Below, piece after piece: positions 1 through 8,239 of a stretch of 39,265 bases of DNA. The stretch spans positions 1 through 39,265 of the forward strand of contig NZ_JAQYWB010000053.1 of the NCBI RefSeq assembly GCF_030145185.1. Reading direction: 5' to 3'. The number at the start of each line of letters is the position of its first letter. Position 1 is the first letter of the stretch. A model generated the notes under the pieces. That model had not been told where the DNA came from. It ran no database searches and saw only the letters and a program-made list of their open reading frames with translations. The position numbers and the translations under genes are program-made. This stretch comes from Desulfoluna sp. (GTDB lineage: Bacteria; Desulfobacterota; Desulfobacteria; Desulfobacterales; Desulfolunaceae).

Positions 1-2
1 AA

Positions 3-86
3 GGCATCAGAGCTGAAGATGTAGTGGTTTACCTCAAAGCTCTGATAACGCGGCAGATGAGTGCACCCGGCGCGCCCGAAGGGTGA
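3..86 (+). CDS. 3' end of a CDS cut by the window start, unknown
   Basis: An open frame enters from the left edge and ends at TGA 84-86, giving about 27 residues. The segment AEDVVVYLKALITRQM looks like an amphipathic protein C-terminus. The last codons (SAPGAPEG) lie at the edge of the dispersed repeat that starts here, so the natural stop may have been displaced by the repeat. Too little is visible to name a family. It is the only coding candidate at this edge and could be chance. Confidence 0.35.
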   Translation, partial: GIRAEDVVVYLKALITRQMSAPGAPEG

Positions 87-212
87 GAAAATCAGACAGA
101 ATACCGTGGATTACATTTTGCATTTTTGAAACGACTGAAAATATGACTGCAAAGATCTGTAATTACAAATTATTCCTTAGCCCTGATTGTTTTCACATGA
201 AATATCCGGGTT
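76..212 (+). repeat. Dispersed repeat A, copy 1
   Basis: This ~137-bp AT-rich element starts with CCCGAAGGGTGAGAAAATC and ends near GAAATATCCGG. A closely similar copy lies inverted at 36531-36668, and a more diverged inverted copy lies at 34612-34745. The CCCGAAGGGTG end is a short hairpin (CCC..GGG). No ORF is shared between the copies, so it is a non-coding repeat. Confidence 0.75.
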
Positions 213-269
213 AAGGGCAAAGACGCGAAGGGTAACGAAGGCACCCCCTGGAGTCAAGCAGGAAAAAAC

Positions 270-305
270 AAAAAAACACCCCCGTCACATGAAGGGTGTT
301 TTTTT
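270..305 (-). terminator. Intrinsic terminator of the 336-527 gene
   Basis: A 7-bp perfect stem (AACACCC 275-281 with GGGTGTT 294-300) is flanked by an A-run on one side and a T-run on the other. It lies 30 bp past the stop of the minus-strand gene, for which it gives a hairpin plus U-tract. The flanks would let it work in both directions. Confidence 0.85.
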
Positions 306-335
306 ATACATTTTTACTGAACGGATCGGCCCGTT

Positions 336-527
336 TTAATTAAACGCAACGAGAGTCACAGCCAATTTTTCTTCAAGGGCCTTGATTTTTCGAATTTCTT
401 CCTCGGTTAAATTACTGGGCTTGGGGTCTGAACAGGAGTACGCCACAATGGTTTTACCGATTTCCTGTTCCAGGGTTTTAATGGCGCCTAGTTTTCCGGT
501 GTCCAAGTTCGATGCGGCACATATCAT
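336..527 (-). CDS. Small acidic protein, unknown function
   Basis: A 63-residue soluble protein with no signal peptide or membrane segment. It starts at ATG 525-527 behind a strong ribosome site (AAGGAGA, about 7 nt spacing) and is followed by an intrinsic terminator, so it is probably a genuine single-gene unit. The protein contains two similar halves: 'IKTLEQEIGKTIVAYS' near residue 16 and 'IKALEEKLAVTLVAF' near residue 48. This suggests an internal duplication of a helix-strand motif. I do not recognise a family. Confidence 0.65.
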   Translation of the reverse strand: MICAASNLDTGKLGAIKTLEQEIGKTIVAYSCSDPKPSNLTEEEIRKIKALEEKLAVTLVAFN

Positions 528-696
528 GGCTCTCTCCTTGTTTCTGATAAGGGGGGACTTGGGTTGAAAGACATGTGACGATCATACCGTAACCCGTTTG
601 AAATGTAAATAAATACGCCCACGTATCACAGAGCCCTTCCCCTGAAGCTCACGGTCACCCCAAAAGTCTATTCAGCCGATCCGCCGCACAGGCCAC

Positions 697-1119
697 TTAC
701 CGTGCTTCCTTCGAGACCCCTGCCGAATCAGGATGATGCATCGCCAGGTCTTCCAACTCAATCTGTATCGCCTGGGTGCTGATGGCAATTTCATAAAGGG
801 AGACCACCAGGGAGAGCACAAGGAACAGCAGGCTGAAACCAAAATGCACCTCCGCCACAAACTCCATCTTTATAAACAGGAAAAACATGGCCAAGGCGCA
901 GAGCAGGAAAGCCAAAACGCCCAATCCCTGCATCCAGCGAATCAGGGAGATTCGTTTTTTAAGATTATCTATCTGGCGATACACCATCTCCCGAACGTGA
1001 TCCCCCTCCCGGTCGTGGAGCTGGCGAATCAGCTGCGCCAACACGAGAAATCGATTCGTGTAAGCAAGAAAGAGAAGGGAAATGGCAGGAAACAACAATG
1101 CTGGGGTGGTAAGATTCAT
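697..1119 (-). CDS. DUF2721 family membrane protein
   Basis: A 140-residue integral membrane protein. The start at 1119 is chosen because GGAGG lies about 6 nt upstream and because DUF2721 proteins begin with this TTPALLFPAISLLFLAYTNRF segment. The open frame runs on to 1428, but that extension is low-complexity and without a ribosome site. Hydrophobic segments lie near residues 5-25, 60-82 and 88-110, with a charged linker (LHDREGDHVREMVYRQIDNL) between the first two. The biochemical role of the family is unknown. No operon partner is visible. Confidence 0.8.
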   Translation of the reverse strand: MNLTTPALLFPAISLLFLAYTNRFLVLAQLIRQLHDREGDHVREMVYRQIDNLKKRISLIRWMQGLGVLAFLLCALAMFFLFIKMEFVAEVHFGFSLLFLVLSLVVSLYEIAISTQAIQIELEDLAMHHPDSAGVSKEAR

Positions 1120-1521
1120 GGGACCTCCGGGGTTAGCCCTGAAAAAATAAACAATCCATACAAGAGGGATAAACACGCCTGCCACTGAATACCCCCTTGC
1201 CCGCCTGGAATCAAGGGGGACGTCAGTTACTGACCTTCTAAATAAGCTACTGACGGCCCTCCCCCAGATCAAACCAGACACTGCGGTGGCTGTGCCTTGC
1301 CAAACAGGTGACAGGCCACCTTTCACCACAAAACCAGGTAACAGGCCATCTTTCACGCCATGATTGCCCCGGCCTCCCCAGCCTTCCCGTCTCTGCCCTG
1401 GCGAGCCTATTTCAGGCGGATAAATCAATAATTTGAGAGGATTACTAAAGGCACATGGCCATTATTCCGCGCTGCATGCGCCCGGCGGAATCAATATTTT
1501 TAAAAAATGCAAAAAAAAGTC
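1120..1521. other. Non-coding spacer with a short tandem repeat
   Basis: About 400 bp separate the DUF2721 start from the first csp promoter. It holds a 30-bp-period direct repeat in two copies (1305-1326 and 1335-1356, core ACAGGCC[A]..TTTCAC). The minus-strand open frame through here is an unsupported upstream extension of the DUF2721 gene. I see nothing else. Confidence 0.5.
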
Positions 1522-1550
1522 TTGACCTTTTTTACGAGTTCAATGACAAT
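1522..1550 (+). promoter_or_regulatory. Promoter of the first cold-shock gene
   Basis: A -35 TTGACC (1522-1527) and -10 GACAAT (1545-1550) are separated by exactly 17 bp. The same -35 with the same spacing precedes the second csp gene. Transcription should begin near 1557, leaving a leader of about 115 nt. Confidence 0.7.
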
Positions 1551-1556
1551 GCGCTC

Positions 1557-1671
1557 CAGTGTCTCAGTTGAGACGATGTGTTTCGTTATTTAGGAATATC
1601 CATTTAAAAGAAAGTGGCAACACCTGAACTATCGAACAACTTTAAATTTATCAAGTAAAGGAAAGTCACTC
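1557..1671 (+). promoter_or_regulatory. Conserved csp mRNA leader, first copy
   Basis: A long 5' leader typical of cold-shock mRNAs. Its 5' end folds into a small hairpin (GTCTC..GAGAC, 1561-1574), followed by a block (about 1579-1644) nearly identical to the leader of the second csp gene, including GGAATATCCATTT and GTGGCAACACCTGAA. The ribosome site is AAAGGAAAG just before the ATG. In the other copy the hairpin differs by a paired T-A to C-G change, which supports RNA structure. Temperature control is inferred from the gene family. Confidence 0.65.
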
Positions 1672-1872
1672 ATGGCTAATGGAATCGTAAAATGGTTTAA
1701 TGACTCTAAAGGTTTTGGTTTTATTGAGCAGGAAAATGGACCCGATGTTTTCGTACACCACTCAGGCATCAATGCCTCTGGGTTCAAGTCACTTGAAGAA
1801 GGCGCACGTGTTACTTTTGACATTGAGCAGGGCCAGAAAGGTCCCGCCGCTGTGAACGTAACTGTAGCATAG
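1672..1872 (+). CDS. Cold-shock protein (CspA family)
   Basis: A 66-residue single cold-shock domain protein of normal length. It binds single-stranded RNA/DNA through RNP1 (KGFGFI, residues 13-18) and RNP2 (VFVHHS, residues 26-31), and acts as an RNA chaperone in the cytoplasm. It differs from the paralogue at 3561-3761 at only 8 of 66 positions, all conservative or near the C-terminus. Each copy has its own promoter, leader and terminator, so the pair is a duplication of the full transcription unit. Confidence 0.95.
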   Translation: MANGIVKWFNDSKGFGFIEQENGPDVFVHHSGINASGFKSLEEGARVTFDIEQGQKGPAAVNVTVA

Positions 1873-1878
1873 CTTTTT

Positions 1879-1915
1879 AAGGCACTTCGGCTCTTTGTCG
1901 AAGTGCCTTTTTTTA
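1879..1915 (+). terminator. Terminator of the first csp gene
   Basis: The arms AAGGCACTTCG and CGAAGTGCCTT form an 11-bp perfect stem followed by a T-run, starting 6 bp after the csp stop codon. Confidence 0.9.
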
Positions 1916-2096
1916 CGCCCTGAAATCCTGAATACCCTCCTAATCTTGCTCCACTCTTCCCAATCCAATATATTTATCACGCGAAATTGAAGATGATCAC
2001 CCCCCTTCCTGGTTTCTCCACCTTACTATAAACTCTGTATACATGCATCGCCTTAACCTGTCTCGTATTTCCCCTGTATCTTCCCCATAACCTTTC

Positions 2097-2988
2097 CCCA
2101 CCGCCTTGAACCACGAAGAACCGGATCGGGTCCCCATCGATTTGGGTAAGCGCAACACCACCTTGATGCTCAGCGGCTATGAAGCCTTCAAGAAAAAACT
2201 TGGGAAAGGAGATATCCCCACCCAGGTCATGTCCAAAGTCTGGCAGACCGCCTACATCGACGAATATTTCCTCAAAAAATTTGACGCGGATTTCCGCCAG
2301 GTCAGACCCCGCAATCTTGCCGTTCTGGGCAACGACAAGCCCAGAGAGTTCGCCGAGGACGGGTGTGAAATATTTACAGACCAATGGGGCGTAAAACGCA
2401 AGGACGATGAGAAAAGACTTTGCCCACGCCCTCATGCGCAAGGCTTGCGATATGCGAAAAGAGAACGCACGCCTTTTTCTTGAGCAGGCCGGTGATTTCA
2501 TCGACGTCTTCCAATGCGCCGACGACCTGGCCATGCAAAATTCCCCGTTCATGTCACTTCCCATGTACCGAGAGTTTATCAAGCCATACCAGGCCGAACT
2601 CTTCGGATACATTAAAAGCATGACCCAGGCAAAGTTCTACTACCACAGCTGCGGTGCCGTCACTTCCCTCCTGGATGATCTGGTTGAAGTGGGCGTGGAT
2701 ATCCTCAATCCGATCCAGGTCTCTGCCACCGGCATGGAGACAGACAAACTCAAAGAACGCTTTGGCAAGCACCTCTCCTTCTGGGGCGGTATCGACACCT
2801 TTGACGTGCTCCCCAATGGCAGCGTCGAAGATGTCCGTAAGGAAGTGGCCAAACGTATTGGAGATCTCGCCCCCGGTGGCGGCTATATCCTGGGCTCTAT
2901 CCACAACATGCAGTCCGACGTTTTCCCGGAAAACGTCATTGCGATGCTGGAAGCCGCCGTTGAATTTGGCCAGTATTCCATGGCCTGA
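2097..2988 (+). pseudogene. Decayed URO-D family gene (uroporphyrinogen decarboxylase/methyltransferase-like)
   Basis: Two frames carry pieces of one URO-D-type TIM-barrel protein, the family of HemE and of corrinoid methyltransferases such as MtaB-associated MtbA. The first frame begins in the middle of the usual N-terminal motif (TALNHEEPDRVPIDLG) without its start codon and runs to DQWGVKRK near 2400. The second frame (from about 2407) carries the C-terminal half, including DFIDVFQCADDLAMQ, the YYHSCG segment and WGGIDTF, and ends at 2988. The middle third of the barrel is missing and the frame changes at the junction near 2400-2410. It therefore lacks its start, has an internal deletion with frameshift, and is almost certainly non-functional. 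It lies between the two csp transcription units. Confidence 0.85.
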
Positions 2989-3070
2989 CATGGATAAAGG
3001 GCGGACACAAGCGAGCCTCTCATCCGCCTTGAAACATGCCTCGCATAAAAAAACCAGTACAATTCCATTG

Positions 3071-3301
3071 TCAATCCAACCTCTCTACAGAACAAAGATA
3101 AATAGCAACGACCTCCACATTTTTTCCGCAACGACCCTTACCTACTAAAAACAAGGTAAAAAAGATGGTTGGAGCGTATGAGACCCAATTTATTGCAAGG
3201 GCATCACGCACAAACCATGGAACAGGTCGCCCCCAGATATCGAGACACAGCGAACCCACGACAAACAGCGAAACGCTCCGAATGACAGGCCCCTTCGCCA
3301 T
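3071..3301 (-). CDS. Possible small membrane protein
   Basis: A 76-residue open frame with two hydrophobic stretches (VSLFVVGSLCLDIW and WVSYAPTIFFTLFLVG) and a short polar tail. The residue pattern is protein-like, but there is no ribosome site before the ATG, and the segment lies in spacer DNA between the URO-D pseudogene and the second csp promoter. It may be a gene remnant. I do not recognise a family. Confidence 0.3.
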   Translation of the reverse strand: MAKGPVIRSVSLFVVGSLCLDIWGRPVPWFVRDALAINWVSYAPTIFFTLFLVGKGRCGKNVEVVAIYLCSVERLD

Positions 3302-3406
3302 ATAAAAAAGTCACATTATCAACCAGGACCCTTGTAATTTTACCTGTTATTCAAGCAACCTCTCCGCCACCGCGCTCAATTATTTAAATAAACATCAAAA
3401 AAAGGC

Positions 3407-3435
3407 TTGACCATTTACGAAAATTCGTAGAGTAT
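3407..3435 (+). promoter_or_regulatory. Promoter of the second cold-shock gene
   Basis: TTGACC (3407-3412), a 17-bp spacer and GAGTAT (3430-3435). This is the same -35 and the same spacing as in the first csp unit, although the spacer sequence has diverged. Confidence 0.65.
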
Positions 3436-3441
3436 ACGTTT

Positions 3442-3560
3442 TCAGTGCCTCACCGGAGGCTTTTGTGTTTCGTTATCTAAAGGAATATCCATTTTAAGAA
3501 GTGGCAACACCTGAAGTATCGAACAAATAATAAAAAACTTTTATCTAAGGAAAAGTCACT
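3442..3560 (+). promoter_or_regulatory. Conserved csp mRNA leader, second copy
   Basis: A leader of about 119 nt homologous to that at 1557-1671. The 5' hairpin is GCCTC ACCG GAGGC (3447-3460). The second base pair of the stem is C-G here and T-A in the first copy, so pairing is kept while sequence changes. The downstream block GTGTTTCGTTAT through TATCGAACAA is almost unchanged. The ribosome site is AAGGAAAAG before the ATG. Confidence 0.65.
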
Positions 3561-3761
3561 ATGTCTAATGGAATCGTAAAATGGTTTAACGAATCAAAAG
3601 GTTTTGGTTTTATCGAGCAGGAAAATGGACCCGATGTATTCGTACATCACTCAGGTATCAATGCTACTGGCTTTAAAACTCTCCAGGAAGGCGATCGCGT
3701 TACATTTGACATCGAGCAGGGCCAGAAAGGTCCTTCTGCTGTCAACGTAACCGTTCAGTAG
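3561..3761 (+). CDS. Cold-shock protein (CspA family), second copy
   Basis: A 66-residue cold-shock domain protein with intact RNP1 (KGFGFI) and RNP2 (VFVHHS) nucleic-acid-binding motifs. Compared with the first copy it has Asp in place of Ala at residue 45 and Gln at the C-terminus. The strong conservation of the protein, next to diverged spacer DNA and a dead gene between the copies, indicates both are under selection. Expected role: single-stranded RNA chaperone, probably induced by cold or growth transitions. Confidence 0.95.
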   Translation: MSNGIVKWFNESKGFGFIEQENGPDVFVHHSGINATGFKTLQEGDRVTFDIEQGQKGPSAVNVTVQ

Positions 3762-3813
3762 ATATTTTAAGGCCGATTAATCCTTCGGGGTTAAACTGCT
3801 TTTAAAAATATTT

Positions 3814-3848
3814 AAGGCACCTTGGCTTTTAGCTAAGGTGCCTTTTTT
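3814..3848 (+). terminator. Terminator of the second csp gene
   Basis: AAGGCACCTT (3814-3823) pairs with AAGGTGCCTT (3835-3844), followed by a T-run. It lies about 50 bp after the stop codon and is homologous in design to the terminator of the first copy. Confidence 0.9.
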
Positions 3849-4127
3849 TATCAGAAAGTCACTAAGTTCAGTGCGAGACAAAGGCAATAGAGCCCAAACC
3901 ACCCTCCTCGAGAGTCTCCTCTGTGCGATCAATGGCTGATGATTTCCTACAAAAGTCTTGAAAACGCCCCTCTTTATGTCTATATTCCATACCAAAATCA
4001 TCAAGATTGTCGATTTGACTCCAGAACCCACTTACCCCACACCAGGGCCAAATAAACAGGCCCCTTTCTCGCCCCACCCAGGCGAAGAGAGGTCCTATCC
4101 ATTTAAATTGCCTGACAGGAGCCACCC

Positions 4128-4688
4128 ATGCACCTCCGAATAGTAGCCAGTCTCCTTCTTCTCGTCTTCCTGCACACGCCCGCTGCGGTAGCCCTGGCCG
4201 AATCGCCCGGGGTGCCTTTAAATAAACAGACAAACCTTGGCCTCTACCTCACTGCCACCGAGGCCTGGACCCTGTGGCAGGCACATCCAGAGCAAACGAT
4301 TGTCCTGGATGTACGAACCCAGGAAGAATACATGCTCGTCGGCCACGCCCCCATGGCCCGAAATATCCCCGTCATGTTCCTTGAGCCCACATGGGAAAGG
4401 ATCGCCATGACACCGAATTCAGACTTTATCAGCCAGATAAAAAACCAGTTTAAACAAGACGCCCTCCTCCTGCTCATGTGCCGCTCCGGCGGACGAAGCG
4501 CCATGGCGGTCAATGCGCTGGCAGAGGTGGGATTCACGCGGGTTTACAACATCATCGACGGATTTGAGGGGGATAAAATCAGAGAAAGAGGACATAACAA
4601 CGACGGAAAGCGAATGCTGAACGGCTGGAAGAATGCTGGCGCACCCTGGACCTACGACCTCGATCCCGCCCTTCTTTACCTGCCCTGA
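4128..4688 (+). CDS. Exported rhodanese-like protein
   Basis: A 186-residue protein with a rhodanese (sulfurtransferase) fold. Residues 1-24 form a typical Sec signal peptide ending in an Ala-rich cleavage region, so the protein should be periplasmic. The domain shows VLDVRTQEEY (about residues 59-68) and the active-site loop CRSGGRS with Cys118 intact, which would carry the persulfide. AGGAG lies about 7 nt before the ATG. Its last 13 bp overlap the 3' end of the convergent yibE/F gene. The sulfur donor and acceptor cannot be told from sequence. In such proteins the role is often thiosulfate or cyanide handling, or redox sensing. Confidence 0.9.
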   Translation: MHLRIVASLLLLVFLHTPAAVALAESPGVPLNKQTNLGLYLTATEAWTLWQAHPEQTIVLDVRTQEEYMLVGHAPMARNIPVMFLEPTWERIAMTPNSDFISQIKNQFKQDALLLLMCRSGGRSAMAVNALAEVGFTRVYNIIDGFEGDKIRERGHNNDGKRMLNGWKNAGAPWTYDLDPALLYLP

Positions 4689-5872
4689 AGGTTTTCCAAG
4701 GGCTCTTCCCGGGCAGGAGCCACCTCATCGGACTCTGGAACCAAAGGCCGCACTCGCCAGACTGCGTCTCCCCCAGTCAAAAGCACACCGGCGATCACCG
4801 CCGTCACAGGGGCCACCATCAACAGTCCGATGCTGCCGATAAGAATTCTGAAAATTTCGGCGGCCACCATTTTCATGTTAACAATCCGTGTGACGCTGGT
4901 GCCCTGGGAAACAAAGACCATCAGCATCGTCAGATAGCCCCCCGAATAGGCCAGAAGAAGGGTCGTGGACATGGTGCCAATCACCATCCTCCCGACATTA
5001 AAACCGGATTCAATAAGTTCACGCATACCGATATCGGAGCGTTTGGACTTGATCTCGTTCATCGAAACACTGACATCCATGGCAATGTCCATGGCGGCCC
5101 CAGACGCCCCGAGCAGCACCGCCGAGTAAAAAATATGCTGAAAGTTCAACCCGTAGCCACCCTGAACCAGCAGAGTCGTAGAAAACGGTGTTGTCATCCC
5201 ACCCAGCGAAAGCTTCTCCCCGAAGAAAAGCGTCAACCCAAGCGTCCCCCCCAGCCCGCACACCGTCCCCAAAAAAGCAGCAATACCATGACGCGTGATC
5301 CCGGCCACTGATAAAATAATCACCATGGACAAGAGCACCAGCACCGCCAGGCTCAAAGGAAGAGGAGCCACCCCCGCCAGCAGATTGGGAATATAAAAGA
5401 GCCACAGCACACCCAAAGCAGCGACAAAGGAAAACAGAGCCTTCAGACCGATCACCCGGGAATACACCACAAGGGCCACGGCAAACACCGCAAAGAGAAC
5501 CAGCTCCCAATTCTGCCGATACCCGTTGATGGTCCGGGCCGCAGTGATCTGATGATCCACCTCCTGCACGGCCAGTAGAATCCTGTCCCCAGGCACATAG
5601 ATTTCATCCATCTCCAGCTGCCCGTTCAAGTGATTGACCGCCTCGACCTGGTGCCCTTTCCACGCCCCGGCACTGATCACAACGGTTGCCGTCTGCACCC
5701 CGACCGCCCCGGCTCCAGATTGAAGAATGGCCTCATTGTCGACAGCAATAACGGTCCCCGGCAGCTCAGAAACATTGCCGGGTTCCCCTGTCCCGCGCTG
5801 TCCGGTGAAGAACAGCGCAAATAAAATGATCAGGAGAACAATCAACACCGAAACGGCTTTCAGCTTTGCCAT
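4676..5872 (-). CDS. YibE/F family membrane protein
   Basis: A 398-residue polytopic inner-membrane protein of the YibE/F family. Residues 1-23 form a first hydrophobic anchor, residues 30-120 a beta-rich extracytoplasmic domain, and about seven membrane helices follow from residue 125. The diagnostic segment GASGAAMDIAMDVSVSMNEI is present. The start is supported by GGAG upstream. The gene follows the alkaline phosphatase on the same strand after 58 bp, so the two may be co-transcribed. The spacer between them has a GC-rich inverted repeat (CCGGGG..CCCCGG) without a T-run. The family's transport substrate is not established. Confidence 0.9.
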   Translation of the reverse strand: MAKLKAVSVLIVLLIILFALFFTGQRGTGEPGNVSELPGTVIAVDNEAILQSGAGAVGVQTATVVISAGAWKGHQVEAVNHLNGQLEMDEIYVPGDRILLAVQEVDHQITAARTINGYRQNWELVLFAVFAVALVVYSRVIGLKALFSFVAALGVLWLFYIPNLLAGVAPLPLSLAVLVLLSMVIILSVAGITRHGIAAFLGTVCGLGGTLGLTLFFGEKLSLGGMTTPFSTTLLVQGGYGLNFQHIFYSAVLLGASGAAMDIAMDVSVSMNEIKSKRSDIGMRELIESGFNVGRMVIGTMSTTLLLAYSGGYLTMLMVFVSQGTSVTRIVNMKMVAAEIFRILIGSIGLLMVAPVTAVIAGVLLTGGDAVWRVRPLVPESDEVAPAREEPLENLQGR

Positions 5873-5930
5873 GGTAGCTCCGGCCCGGGGAGAGCGGATG
5901 AACTCGCCCTCCCCCGGTCAACATAAACGA

Positions 5931-7526
5931 TTAATTTTTGCCGGCGACGTTCTCGTTGTGGCCGTAAGACAATTCAGAGGCTTTCTTATTGGGGCCGAAG
6001 GTCTCTCCCTGCAGCGCTCTGGAGGGAGCCGCGTCAAAGGATGAGAGCTTGACGCCCATGAGTTTGGCCATGATTCGAGGCAAATCAGTGTTGTCTTTAA
6101 ACCCATTAAACTGCTCGGACTGAGGTCCAATGGCTGACAGAGCAATCACCGACGCCGTATGGACATAAGAGGTCCAACTGATGCGGGCACGCTCAGAGAC
6201 AATATGAGCCACGGCAATCATGGTCGGTGTATACGCATAGCCGTAGGTAATCTGCTGCTCGGCCCCAAGGGTCTGGTTACGATCCTCAACGGCCATGGCA
6301 GATGTCAGCTTCTTGAGCTCACGCTCAGAGAGATCTGTCAAACCGAAATTCTCCGCCACATAGCCAAGATACGCCTTCTGACGTTTGGCCACATCAGAAT
6401 AGGTTTTCACCATCTCAGGATAAATGGTCATCAGCACATCTTCCACTGAGACCTTCACTTTGAACAGCTCGTCCAGCTTCAGGAAGTATCCTTTGGAATC
6501 CAGGCTGATCCCCATGGCCATCCCACCGGTTTCATGGTCAGCCGCGACAACAATCAGCGTCTCTTTGGGGTGCTGCTTATAAAACTCATACGCTTCGACG
6601 ATGGCAGCGTCGAGGGCCAGGGTGTCGTAGATAGTTCCCGTGGCGTCGTTGCAGTGAGCGGCATAGTCGATGCGGCCCCCTTCAACCATCATGAAAAACG
6701 GCTTCTCCTGGGCCGCCAGGACCTCGATCCCTTTGGCGGTCAGCTCCGAAAGTGCCGGCATGGCGTTTTTCTTCACGGTGCTGTTGCGACGGTCGATCTC
6801 CATCCCCAGGGCGCTGTAGGCCAGAGGTGCCAGAACTTTGTCCCCCTTTTTCGGATGATAGGAACGAAAGTCATCACGCGCGTTATCACCGATAAAAGAA
6901 AGGTAGCCCTTGGCTTTGAATTCAGCCACCAGATCGCGCCCGTCTTTTCGTTTCGATTTAAGGCCCTCGGCGTTGCCTTTGGCCACGAAGTGACGAAACC
7001 CGCCACCGGCAAGGTAATCGAAATTCGAATTCAGCTGGTCAATGGCAATCTCGTTTTCATTGCCCCGGCTCATGTTATGCGCAGAAAATGAGGCGGGCGT
7101 TGCATGGGTGATGCGGGTCGTGGTGGCGATCCCCACCGCATACCCGGCGTCCCGTGCTGCCTCTGCGATGGTCTTGAGATTCGTTCCGTCGGGAAGTTTT
7201 GAAACCACCCCGTTGGTGGTTTTAAAGCCCGTGGCAAGAGCGGTCCCCCCGGCGGCGGAATCGGTCACCAGGGTGTTGTCGGAGTGGGTGGTCACCAGGG
7301 CCGAGGTGGGAAAGCTGTTCATCATCAGCCGGGCCTCAGGGTTTTTGGTTTCCAGCTTGTAGAAGTACTGAGCCGATTGACGCTGAGCCGGGCCCATGCC
7401 GTCACCGATGAAATAAAACACATACTTGGGCGTGCTGGTGGCAAAGGCAGCGGAGGCCATCAGCACCAGACCAGCTGACAGCATCGCAATTCGAATGACG
7501 TTCTTGCCTCGTTGACAGAGTTTCAT
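5931..7526 (-). CDS. Alkaline phosphatase
   Basis: A protein of about 531 residues of the alkaline phosphatase superfamily (PhoA-type fold), exported by an N-terminal signal peptide (hydrophobic core IAMLSAGLVLMASAAFA). It hydrolyses phosphate monoesters in the periplasm using Zn/Mg. The metal site FIGDGMG and the nucleophile motif VTDSAAGGTA, with Ser about residue 90, are intact, as are GGRIDYAAH and ADHETGG. The ATG at 7526 is preferred over the one at 7538 because the ribosome site GGAGA lies between them. It heads a probable two-gene unit with yibE/F. No Pho box was recognised upstream. Confidence 0.9.
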   Translation of the reverse strand: MKLCQRGKNVIRIAMLSAGLVLMASAAFATSTPKYVFYFIGDGMGPAQRQSAQYFYKLETKNPEARLMMNSFPTSALVTTHSDNTLVTDSAAGGTALATGFKTTNGVVSKLPDGTNLKTIAEAARDAGYAVGIATTTRITHATPASFSAHNMSRGNENEIAIDQLNSNFDYLAGGGFRHFVAKGNAEGLKSKRKDGRDLVAEFKAKGYLSFIGDNARDDFRSYHPKKGDKVLAPLAYSALGMEIDRRNSTVKKNAMPALSELTAKGIEVLAAQEKPFFMMVEGGRIDYAAHCNDATGTIYDTLALDAAIVEAYEFYKQHPKETLIVVAADHETGGMAMGISLDSKGYFLKLDELFKVKVSVEDVLMTIYPEMVKTYSDVAKRQKAYLGYVAENFGLTDLSERELKKLTSAMAVEDRNQTLGAEQQITYGYAYTPTMIAVAHIVSERARISWTSYVHTASVIALSAIGPQSEQFNGFKDNTDLPRIMAKLMGVKLSSFDAAPSRALQGETFGPNKKASELSYGHNENVAGKN

Positions 7527-8140
7527 GCATTTCTCCATTACTTTTGTAACATTACAGATAACAGTCGACAGCGGTATCGAAACACAACGGCCGGCATGAT
7601 GAATTCAGTAGAGAGGGCACGTCGAAACGCACAGACGGTTCAAAGGCAACGCTGTGCCCGACACAGACTGTGTTATTCACCCATTTTGGAGATAGTAATA
7701 TGTTGTTCCGCAGGGTGCAACGCTTGTATAGAGAATCCCAGGGGAATGGAGAAAAAAATTCTTCCATCAAAGAGAAGTGGACTGTCGTTCGTGACGTGCT
7801 CCCAAGGGACCACGCCTTGCGTCTCGGGTTAAATTTTTCGGAAAATCAGGCAGAGGAATTTTTGGCGTCTTTGAAATCAGGGATGAAGGGATAGCCCAGA
7901 TATTTAGCGGGTGAGGTAGATTGGGCTGAATAATTACGATTAAGTTTCATCTTAAAGGGAGAAACAGGCCAGATCACCTTGCGAATATATTCAGTCAACC
8001 AGTCCCGGTATTATGTGGCTATAAAAGATATTTTGAAACCGGCCAACCCTTTTATTAGCCGCAGATGAACGTAGATAAACGCAGATGGGTTAAAGTGGAA
8101 GACGGGTGAAAACTGGGGTTGGGCGTTTGGGTCTTCGCCC
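7527..8140. other. Non-coding spacer upstream of alkaline phosphatase
   Basis: This ~600-bp stretch contains only short overlapping ORFs without ribosome sites. It includes GATTGGGCTGAATA (7919-7932), also found at 36760-36773, and a small direct repeat of CGCAGATGAACGTAGATAAACGCAGATG type near 8060-8087. I could not identify the alkaline phosphatase promoter with confidence. Confidence 0.4.
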
Positions 8141-8170
8141 TTTTTCGTGCCTTTCGTGTGGTTCGTGGTC
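8141..8170 (+). repeat. Dispersed repeat D, copy 1
   Basis: The sequence TTCGTGTGGTTCGTGGT and its surroundings recur at 22571-22612 in the same orientation. It is a short degenerate TTTCGTG-rich repeat without coding content. Confidence 0.55.
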
Positions 8171-8201
8171 ATCCCTTTGTTTTTGCTTTGTGCTCTATTT
8201 T

Positions 8202-8234
8202 CGAGGTGGCTCACCTCGCCGCCGGAGGCACGCT
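8202..8234 (-). repeat. Palindromic repeat B, next to the HAD stop codon
   Basis: Read on the minus strand, this element begins GTGCCTCCGGCGG and continues into the palindrome GAGGTGAGCCACCTC. It starts about 6 bp after the HAD stop codon. Related copies occur at 13301-13320, 16636-16682, 22149-22172, 34899-34940, 36812-36856 and 37085-37104. It may double as a transcription terminator here. Confidence 0.7.
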
Positions 8235-8239
8235 TTTTT

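Noticed and set aside
733-1188. Plus-strand ORF of 151 codons
   Set aside because: It is antisense to the DUF2721 gene, has no ribosome site and shows composition typical of a shadow frame.
3868-4233. Minus-strand ORF of 121 codons before the rhodanese gene
   Set aside because: It overlaps the signal-peptide end of the rhodanese gene on the other strand and shows no family features or ribosome site.
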